Below, piece by piece: positions 21,051 to 30,700 of a DNA stretch of 64,000 nt (the first letter of the stretch is position 1; each line of letters opens with the position of its first letter). Origin of the DNA: JAVBSX01 sp031549565 (GTDB lineage: Bacteria > Planctomycetota > Planctomycetia > Pirellulales > Thermoguttaceae); assembly GCA_031549565.1 (NCBI GenBank), contig JAVBPO010000041.1:62001-126000 (forward strand), written 5' to 3'. Both the position numbers and the translations under genes were made by a program. The notes beneath the pieces are model-generated. The model made no database searches, had not been told where the DNA came from, and saw only the letters and a list, made by a program, of their open reading frames with translations.

Positions 21051-24000
21051 ATGAAACCGATCAAGTTCTTTGTTTTTGCCGTTCTCCTTCCTCTGCTCCT
21101 TTCGATGGGGATCTCCTCGGCTTGGGCCCAGGATCAACCGACCCCCGAACCGGATAAACAAGCTCCGAACCTCGTTCGAGAACAGACGATCTACGTCCCC
21201 TACGAGAATCTTCGGAAAACGTTCGAGAAAGACGGTCGGGGTGTTTATCTCCCGTACGAACAGTTTCGCGAACTGTGGGACGAAGTTCAGAAAGGACGCG
21301 AGAAACCAAAGCCGCAGCCGCTCGTCTCTCCAATCCCGTACATGATGACGGAAACGACGAGCGAAGCGACCGTGTCCGGCGACATCGTCAAAGTCGAATC
21401 GAAAATTCGAATCGAACTTCTCCGCAAAGGCTGGATGGAAATTCCCCTGCGACTCAGCGACGTCGCAATCACGAAAGCGGAAATCGGCGGCGAACCAGCC
21501 AAGCTGCTCCACAAAACCCATGAAGGATACCGGATTCTTCTCGAAGGAAAAAGCGACTCGCCCGGGTCTGCGGAGCAAAAAAACGACGACGCAAAATCGT
21601 CCGCCGAAGAATTTACGCAGTCGGTAGAGCTGATTCTTCATTTCGCCAAAGCGATCGATAAAACGCCCGGTCGCAATTCCGTTTCGTTCGAAGCTCCCAT
21701 AGTTCCGATCAGTCGCTGGAAAGTCCGTATTCCGGAGTCGGACGTGAAAATCGAATTCGCGCCGCTCATTGTCGCAACGGAAGAGAAAACGGAGCAAGCT
21801 CCCAAGGACGGCGCCCCCCCAACCGCCGACGAAACCGTATTGCTCGCGCTCGCCGGAGGGGCTCCAACGGTCCAAATCGCGTGGGCCCCGAAAACGGAAG
21901 GGGCAACCGGGTTGGAAGCGCTCACCAGCGTTCAACTGGAAGAAAAAGTGTTCGTCGAAGAAGGAACCGTTCGAACCGAAGCCCGGCTCGCTTACGCGAT
22001 CAGCCGTTCGCAAATTCAAAAACTGACGATCGAGGTTCCCGGCGATCAAAAAGTCGTCGAACTGTTCGATCCGAATATCCGAAAATGGACCGTGGAGCAA
22101 CGCGAAGGAAAACAAATCCTCAACGTCGATCTGTTCGAACCGGCGAAAACTTCGCAAACCGTGAACTTGAAACTGGAACGCTTTCTCGACCAAGCCGACG
22201 CAACCGAATCCGCCAAGAAAGCAACGATGGTCGAAATCCCGCTGATCAGCGCCGTGGGGGTCGCGCGTCAACAGGGAGTTTTGGTCGTCCAGGCCGCGGA
22301 GGGACTTTCGACCGATCCGCAAAAAACGACAGGGCTGGTCCAAATGGATGAGTCGGATCTTCCGCAGACACTCCAAGGAACAAAATGGAACTACGCTTAC
22401 CGCATTTCTTCCTCGAATTACGGGTTTAGTCTTTCCCTGGAAAAAGCCCAGCCGCGAATCACGTCGAGTTCGCAAGTGAGCTTGCGAATCGGAGAAAGCA
22501 CGCTGTATTGCTACATGCAAACACGGTATCAAATTGAACGTGCCGGTGTCTTTCAGCTTGTGTGCGATATTCCCGAAGGATTCAGCATCGACAGCCTCCA
22601 AGGGGGAAGTTTCGGCGGTGCGTCGCCGGCCGCCGTCGAATCCCACCAAATCGAACAAGCCGGGGAAAACGCGGAACAGTCCCAGTCGATGAAACGTGTT
22701 ACGATCAACCTGGCGCGCAAAACGATCGGCAATGTCGGATTGCACCTTGTCCTGACCAAATCGATTAACGAAGCGAAACTTTCCGACGCGGAAGGAAAAC
22801 CGTTCGATTACGTCTTTCATCCCCCGGTCGTCGCGAAGGATTCCGTCGAACGTCGGGAATTGAAGCTCGTCGTCAACGCGATCGAGAACCTCCGCATGAC
22901 GCCGGGCAAAACCGTCGGCTTGCAAACGGTTCCCTTGGAACAGTTGTCGTGGGAAGGAGGATTTAAAGGACTTGTCACACCGCAAACGAACGATGATCTC
23001 ATCGCATCCCAGGGGACTTGGCTCGGTTTCGTCGGAGGGGAGGAGCCCGCGTCGATCGAACTGAAAATTCAACGGCGTCAACCGCAGACGACGATGCGGC
23101 AAGCGCTGCGGGTTCGCGTCGAAAACGGCGTCGTCAAATACGCGGACCGTTTCGACGCGACGGTTCTTTACAGCGGCGTCAAATCGTTCCGGATCGACGT
23201 TCCGGAAACCGTCGCGGGCAAAATCCGCAACCAGACGAAAACGGTGCGCGAAACCAAAATGGATCCGCAACCGACCGACGTGGAAAAAGGATACGTCGCC
23301 TACCGATTCGAGAAAGACGGCGAATGGTTCGGCTCCGATTCTTTTGAATTGACTTGGGAAGACGAAATCAAACCGTTGGACGTCGGGCGGGAAGTTCCGA
23401 TTTCCGTTTCCCGATTGATTCCTCGCGACGTGGACCGCTCGTTCGGGCAGATCGTCCTTTCCCATGCGGAAACGATTTCGTTGCGGGAATCGGAAGAGAC
23501 CCAAGGGCTCCGTGCGATCGATCCGCAAAGCGAAGTTTTGGCGCGAGACCGGATCGACTCCGCCGTGACCGCGATGGAGTTTTTCGACGACTGGAAACTG
23601 GATCTGCTGGCAACCCGATTCCGGAACGAAGACGTCAAACGAACGAGCATTGAACAGGGGCTGTTGCAAGTCGTTTCCGTACGGAGTTCCGAGAATCTGA
23701 CCGCCCGGGGATTTTACCGAATCCGAAGCGTCAAGCAGCGGCTCGCGGTCGCCCTGCCGGATCATGCGATCGTCAATGAAGTTCGGATCGACGGTAAGCC
23801 GGTCGCGCTGGAATCGGACCATGACGCCGCCGTGGAGAAAGACGGAATCCGGTCGTACCTGGTCCCGTTGAATTCCGTCGCACCCGATACGCCGTTCTTC
23901 CTGGAAATACGGTACATGTATCCCGGCACGGTCGCGTCGATTTCCGTTCCGTCGTTTCCGGGCGAATCGCTCGGTGATACCGGTTCGATTCCGGCGGTCC

Positions 24001-24704
24001 AAAACATGAATCTGGCCGTTTTCATTCCGGAAGATTACGTCGTCGTCCATTACGACGGGGCTTGGACGCCGCGATTCCGGTTCCGGTCCGGTTTTCCCGC
24101 GGCCGCCGTGGAGAACGATCCGAATATCGGGCAGGTCGTCGACGACATTTTCGGCAATTCCACGGCGTCTCGCGAGATGTACGGACATTTTCCCGTCGCG
24201 GGAAACATGTACCTGTTCACGACCGTCCAGCCCGGTTCGGAGCCGGACGACTCCTTGCGGCTTGTAACGATGTGGGAGAAGGGACTGAAGGGAATCGTGT
24301 TCGGCTTTATCGTACTCGTCGGGCTCGTTCTCTGTCCGTTCCGTTGGCAAGGGCGTCTATTGGTCGTGATACTACTCGCCGCGGCTCTGCTGGTCGGAGG
24401 ATTGTTCTGCCCTACGACGAAGGCGTACCTGTTTCAACAGCCGGTCTTCCTCGACATAATCTTTTTGGTCGTCCTGTTCTGGATCGTCGTTTCCCTGGCC
24501 CGATGGGGCCGTAAGGCTTATCGGGATTATCATGCTTCCCTTGCGACGCAACCGCAATCTCCGCCGCCGCGACCGGAACCTCCGCGACCGCCGGCCGTCG
24601 AGGAGCAGCCCGCGACCGAACCCCATTCACCGTCCCCGCAGGCGACTCCCATGGAAGAAACGAAAGAGTATTCCGAAAACCGTAACACGGAAGGAGGGAA
24701 CTGA
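21051..24704 (+). CDS. Large secreted membrane-anchored protein, single-module member
   Basis: This 1,217-residue protein begins with a clear signal peptide (cleavage expected after AWA, residue 26). ATG at 21051 is chosen for that peptide and for GAGAGGA eight bases upstream. The main part is predicted beta-rich and extracytoplasmic. It contains IPYMMTETTSE, then a stretch NYGFSLSLEKAQPRI near 22416 that recurs twice in the next gene. Two or three transmembrane helices lie at about residues 1078-1150, followed by a Pro-rich tail. I do not recognise the family. The gene overlaps nothing and ends one base before the next start, so the pair is an operon. Confidence 0.85.
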   Translation: MKPIKFFVFAVLLPLLLSMGISSAWAQDQPTPEPDKQAPNLVREQTIYVPYENLRKTFEKDGRGVYLPYEQFRELWDEVQKGREKPKPQPLVSPIPYMMTETTSEATVSGDIVKVESKIRIELLRKGWMEIPLRLSDVAITKAEIGGEPAKLLHKTHEGYRILLEGKSDSPGSAEQKNDDAKSSAEEFTQSVELILHFAKAIDKTPGRNSVSFEAPIVPISRWKVRIPESDVKIEFAPLIVATEEKTEQAPKDGAPPTADETVLLALAGGAPTVQIAWAPKTEGATGLEALTSVQLEEKVFVEEGTVRTEARLAYAISRSQIQKLTIEVPGDQKVVELFDPNIRKWTVEQREGKQILNVDLFEPAKTSQTVNLKLERFLDQADATESAKKATMVEIPLISAVGVARQQGVLVVQAAEGLSTDPQKTTGLVQMDESDLPQTLQGTKWNYAYRISSSNYGFSLSLEKAQPRITSSSQVSLRIGESTLYCYMQTRYQIERAGVFQLVCDIPEGFSIDSLQGGSFGGASPAAVESHQIEQAGENAEQSQSMKRVTINLARKTIGNVGLHLVLTKSINEAKLSDAEGKPFDYVFHPPVVAKDSVERRELKLVVNAIENLRMTPGKTVGLQTVPLEQLSWEGGFKGLVTPQTNDDLIASQGTWLGFVGGEEPASIELKIQRRQPQTTMRQALRVRVENGVVKYADRFDATVLYSGVKSFRIDVPETVAGKIRNQTKTVRETKMDPQPTDVEKGYVAYRFEKDGEWFGSDSFELTWEDEIKPLDVGREVPISVSRLIPRDVDRSFGQIVLSHAETISLRESEETQGLRAIDPQSEVLARDRIDSAVTAMEFFDDWKLDLLATRFRNEDVKRTSIEQGLLQVVSVRSSENLTARGFYRIRSVKQRLAVALPDHAIVNEVRIDGKPVALESDHDAAVEKDGIRSYLVPLNSVAPDTPFFLEIRYMYPGTVASISVPSFPGESLGDTGSIPAVQNMNLAVFIPEDYVVVHYDGAWTPRFRFRSGFPAAAVENDPNIGQVVDDIFGNSTASREMYGHFPVAGNMYLFTTVQPGSEPDDSLRLVTMWEKGLKGIVFGFIVLVGLVLCPFRWQGRLLVVILLAAALLVGGLFCPTTKAYLFQQPVFLDIIFLVVLFWIVVSLARWGRKAYRDYHASLATQPQSPPPRPEPPRPPAVEEQPATEPHSPSPQATPMEETKEYSENRNTEGGN

Positions 24705-24705
24705 A

Positions 24706-27700
24706 ATGAAAATCGACCGTAATGAACTTTTGAAGATATCGGCGATGTTCCTGTTGACGGTGATACCTTTCTCCGTCGTACGTTCACAAGAGCCGACGCC
24801 GAAAGTCGCTCGTGAAATTTTCGTTCCCGAAGCGGAAATCGCGAAACTGCTCGACGGTTGCACCGACCGGATTCTCCTGGATCGGGAAGAATTCGAAACG
24901 CTCCGGGACCAAGCGATGAAAATCGAAGCGGAGAAAAAACGAAAACTCGAAATCGGGCAACGTCAAGAGCCCGCGCCGGTTCCCTGGATGATTCTCGCAA
25001 CGGATTACGACGTGAAGGTCGTCGGGGAGCGAGCGTGGATTCGCGGAACCGTTCAATGGGAGATTTTCAGCGACGAGTTGCTCGCGATCCCGCTGGACCT
25101 CGGAAACATGACGCTCCGAAACGCCCGATGGGATCAGACGCCCGCCCGGATCGGCTCCGATCATTTACTCGATCCGAATGAGTCCGAGGAGCCCGGACCG
25201 CTGAAACTCTTCGTCGAAGGTCGGGGGAAACATACGCTTTCCGTGGAAGGGGTGATACCGCTTACCGTCGATGCGACGAAGCTGAACCTTGAGCTCCGGC
25301 TTCCGCCCGGACCCGTTTCGGAATTGAAATTGGAAATTCCCGGCGACGTTGATTTGATTTCCGGTGCAACTTCGATTTCACGCGAGATTCAGGGGACCGG
25401 AGAGGATTCGAAGACGCGATACCAACTGCTGCATGATTCCGAAAACCTCCATTTGACGACCACGCTCAACTCCCACAAGGCCCGCGCGGTCCGAACGGTG
25501 CTCGCCCGGAGCGTGCAGTTCGATGAGATCACGGAAGAATACGCCCGGATCCACGCGACCGTCTCGCTGGACATCCTCTTCCAACCGCTCGAATCGTTTC
25601 GTTTCAAGGTTCCGGCTGGGTTTGAGATCACCGACGTGCATTGCGACCGTATGAATCGTTGGAAAATGATCGACGGACAGATGGAAGTCGAGTTCCGCGA
25701 ACCGGTTTCCGGACGAACGACGATCTACCTTTCCGCCGCGAAATCGCAAAACGATTCCACCGATTGGACGTTTTCCTATTTCGAACCGGTCGACGTCGAT
25801 GCGAACACCGCCGTATTCGGACTGCTCGTCGACGTCGGTCTGGAGGTGTCAAAACTCCAGGGCGGCGATTCCTTGCCGATCGACGCTTCGACGCTGCGGG
25901 ATGCGATTCCCCCGGGCGTGTTCGAGACGGTGCCCGGCGCTCCGGCCGTTCGTGTCGCCGCGGCGTGGTACGCCCCGCAAGGACGGGGAGAAATCGTCGC
26001 AACATTCATCAAAAAGCCGAAAATGTTCGACGTGCAGACGAATCTCGTGCTCGAACTGCTCGCCAAGGAACCGATTTTGCACGGCGTTTTTCTCGTGACG
26101 CCGACGACGGAAAAGATTTTCCACGTCCTCCTTGAATCTCCCGTCGGTTGGCGACCGATTCGCATCACCGACGCGAATGATGTTCCGTTGGTTTTCGATC
26201 CCGTCGAGCAGGCGGCAGGCGACGAAAGAACCGGTGTAAAATGCTACAAAATTCGATTTTCCCGGGGGCTCGCCCGGGGAACGACCGCTCGCATACTTTT
26301 CGACGCGAAGGGTGACACCTCGGACTGGTTCGGAAATTGGACGGAGAAAACCGTTGCGTTTCCCGATTTCCGACTTCTCGGCGCGGATCGCGACAGTGGC
26401 ACCATCGCGGTCAATACCGAAGACGACTGGTCCGTCGTTCCCGTGAATCTTCGTCGTTTGACGACGCTCGACGAACGGGAAAAAAAGACCGTGCTCGAAG
26501 GCATTCTTTCCCGGATCGCGCTGCGGTATCCTGACGCCTCTTATGGTTTCAGCTTGGCGATTCGGAAAGAAACTCCGAGGATCACCGTGAAATCGCGATC
26601 CTTTTATCGGGTGACGCCGTCGCAATGGACCGCGCGATTCGAACTCGACTACGGGATCGAAGAAGCGAGAGCCCCTTCGATTGCCTTTCTTCTTCCGGCG
26701 GAGATTACGGAAACGCCGAAAATTGAAATCGCGAACACCCCGCCCGGTTTCTCGGGAATCAAGGAGACGGCCGGCGAATCGATTGAAATCGACGGACGCA
26801 AAATGAAACGCTGGACCGTTTGGTTCGACAAGCCGATCCGGGGAACCGTTCCGGTGGTCGTCGAGGTTCGGAAAAACATCCCAGGCGGTATCACGGAAAA
26901 GAACACAACCCTGGAGTTGCCGCAAATCGTTGCCGAACAGGTCGCCTGGCAATCGAAACTTTTCGCCGTGGAAGGACACGACGAATTGAACGTTTCCCTC
27001 GCTCCGGGCCGGCCGATTCGTCCGGTCGACGTCGGGGAGCTTACCTCCGTCGATACCACATTCCGAGCTCGGCTTTTGGGGGCGTTTCGCGGTCCCGACA
27101 ATGACACCGCGATCGCCGTAACGGCACGCCGTAATCCGGATTACGTGCTTCCGGCGGCGATTCTCCAGAACGTGTCGGTGGTGTCGCTCCTATCCGACGA
27201 CGGCAAGCGGCTCGACCATTACACTTACGAGCTGGAATCGAAACCGCTCCGAATCAAGGTCGAATTGTTGGACAATGAGGAGCTCTGGGGAGCTCTGGTC
27301 GATGAAAACGTGGTCAAGCCGCAGCGAGCAGGGAACGCGATCCTGCTCGACATTCCAGGCAGATCCTATTATTCGCCGAACCGTCTCAAGCTGATTGTCG
27401 GCGTCCGTCCGGCGGATGACGCCGCGGCCTCCGTTTGCCCCGTCGGGGCGGTTCGAGACGCGGAAGTGCGAATCCCCGCCCTGTTTTTCGAGGAAAATTC
27501 GGATTGGCGGCGAATTCCCGTGGTAAAGTACGATTACAAAATCGAACCGCCTTCGGGCTATAAAATCGTACGCGTTGACGGCGTCAGGGTCTCACAGGAA
27601 GTGCCGCGTCCCGTCATACTCGATATCACCGGCGGCTCGGCCACGGTTTTGTCGTGCCTCACCCCGAACCGGGATCCTTATTTTAGCGAGGCGCCCGCAA

Positions 27701-30700
27701 TGAAATCCATGGTGGCAGATGCTCCCTTTGATGACACCGAAAAACTCATGTGGGATCAGGGGCATTCGTTCGGTCTTCAGCCCGCCAAGCCCGCATCGGA
27801 ATCCCGTGATCTCGCGGGTCGATCCGGAATGACACCATCGCTCGTACCGACTCCGCACCAGGTGCCGCAGAGTATGACGCCGGTTTTCAAAGGCAGGAAG
27901 CTTGAATCGATCCAACCGGTCACGATTCGAGTGGGAACCGTCTATACGGAACCGTCGCTTCTCGGCATCGGTACGGAAACGCCGACCCCGATCCCGGTTC
28001 GAATGGTCAAGCAGAGCGTCATTGATACCATGGCTTATGCGGCTTGTGCCGTCGTTCTTTTCCTTGGTCTGTGCTTTTTACGGGCTTCGGTAAAAGGCAA
28101 AGCGTTTTTGATTTTTTCGCTCGCGTTTCTCGGAACAATCGGCGTTCTCATTCCCGGCTGGGAGCTGTATGCCGGTGTTTTCAACACGATAACGCTCACC
28201 GCACTGGTCGGGCTTTTGGCTCTTTATCTCGGTGTGAGATTTCTTCGTTTCATTTCGCGGAGCGTGCTTCGCATTTACGGAGCTTGCCGCGAGATTCTCG
28301 AATTTTTCCTCGGAAGCTCTTCCGCAAAAGAGAATTCCAAAACAACCACGTTGTTTTTTTTCGTCGCAACGCTCCTGGCAAGCCCGATCCTCGTCGCCCA
28401 GGAAACGTCGCGCGGCGATGACGCCAAAGACGACTCGCCGATTTCGGTTCCTTCCGATGCGATCCTGATCCCGTACGATCCGTACTTGATTACGGACGAT
28501 ATTCCCGATCCGGCCGATCTGCAATCGCCGCTGCAACGTGTTTTGGTTCCACTGAAGCTATTCCAGGCGTACAAGACTCTTCTCGACCAGGAGGCGAAGA
28601 CGAGCCAAGATGACACCATTTCAAACGTGACGGAAACGATGCCGTATTCGTTTGCCGGTGCGCGGTTTACGGCCCGGCTCGGCGGGATCACGGCGGATCC
28701 CGTTGCGCCGCTAAATGAATCACAGCAGCCTGCTAAGGAAGCTCCTGAAATGGTTGAGCCTGCTTCAGAAGAAGAAATCGTAACACCGGCGATTCCTGAA
28801 AACCGTGCGCCCGCTTCCGATTCGGGTGCCACGACACCGGAACCCCCTGTCCCGGACGCCGTGATCCCGGAAAACTCCGCGGATGTCGGGTTGTTGGAAA
28901 TCTCGGTTTCTGACGCCGCCGTCGCCGTCGTGTCCGCGAAAATTGAACCTTCCTTACAGGAAACGCCGAACGTCAAAGACACGCCGATGCAAATGACACC
29001 GGTTTACCAGTATTCCGAAAACGAATCGGCACTGCTTCCGTGCTTGGGTTCGACGCTGCATCATCTTCTGGAATCCTGGGGTAGCGGGCTTTGCTTTCCG
29101 CGGATACTGCCGGCTTTCCAGATGAATTTTCAGATCGTCCTGCTTTACCAGGTCGTACAGGAACAGATTGCGCAAATTCCCGTATTCGCCGCCGTGCAAT
29201 CTCTCGATCAAAGGGACAGCATCGTCGTGGACGGTGAACTGGCGATCGAGGTTTACACCGAAGACCCGATCATGATACCACTCGAGATCGAAGGTGCGGT
29301 CGTCGATTCGGCGACGCTTGACGGCGAAGCGGCCCGGCTCGCCCTAGGCAGCATCGTCCCCGCCGCGAACTCGATCGAACAACGGGAATCACAGTCTTAT
29401 CTCCTCCGCGTACAAGGAAAAGGGAAACACGAACTTCGTTTGAGCATGCGGTTTCCGGTGGGAAAACAAGGCGGTTTTCGTACGGTTCAAGGCCGCCTGC
29501 CGAATATCCCTGCAACGGCGGTGTCATGGATCGCCGAACGGCCGGGTACGGAAATCCGTTCCGCCGGCATGTTCGACCAAAGAAAATTTGAGTCGAAAAC
29601 CGCGAACGAAACGATCGAAACCGTTCTGGGCGGCGACGGTCGCTTTCAATGGCAATGGCGCGAGAAAATCGAGGAAAGCGAAATCGATCTTGGATTGCTC
29701 GCCTCCTCCGAGATTGTGTACGACATCCAGGAAGACGGGCTCCAACTTGCGTGGGATCTTTCCCTGTCGCTTCGCAAGGGGCGTTACGAATCGTTTCGCC
29801 TTCGCGTTCCGAAGGGGTATCTCGTCTGCTCCGTCGATGGAGCGAACGTACGCGGCTGGAATTCGGTGGGCGATGACGCCGCGGAAGACGGCGTGGCGAT
29901 TATCGATGTCGAGCTGCTCAAACCGACCGACGCCGACGAACGCATCTCGCTCGTTTTTCGCAAGAATGTGGTGTTAGACGGTGACAAGCCGTTGGAAACA
30001 GATCTGCCGCAAGTGGGCGTTCCCGGAGCGGCCATGCATCAGGGCAGGATTCTCATCCGCAAAGGGCCGCTTTTGGACGTAAAAATCACGCCTCAATCCG
30101 GCGTTGCGCAAACCGATCTGCCGGACAACACGCCCTTTGAACCGGGAGCGGACAACCGTTCCGTTTCCTCATTCGAAAGCCCGTTCGGGACACGACCGTT
30201 CGTCGCTTATCGCTTTTCCTCGGAGGATTACTCGCTCGCGATCTCCGCCGGTATGACACCTCCCGAATGGACTGTTGAAACGAAAAACATCCTTCGTATC
30301 TCGGATTTCGGAACCCTGCTCGAATCACGCATCCGAGTTCGAACGCAAAAGCGCGCGATTTACCAATTTCACGTCCGACTTCCCGGCAATTTCAAAATGG
30401 AAAAAGTCGAAATGCCGATCCCGTTTGAGTGGTCGGAAGAAAAACAGGGAAACGATCGCGTCTTGACGATCCTGTTAGCCGACGGCTTGCTCGGAGAGTC
30501 GCAATTGTCGCTCGCCGGCGAGCTGGAAAGACCGACGACCGGCGACAATCTCGTATCGCTGCTTGAAATGAAGGAAATGCCACTTCCGAAAATTCAAGTC
30601 GAAAATCTCCGTTCTACCGGTCTGGCCTATTACGTACTTCTCGACCCGGCTTTCGGCGTCACGTGTGATAATCGCAACAACATCATTTCGTTTCCATTGG

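Noticed and set aside
21000..24350. A 1,116-codon minus-strand frame opposite the first large secreted-protein gene
   Set aside because: The plus strand has a signal peptide, SD and helices. The minus frame is Arg/Phe/Asp-rich without motifs.
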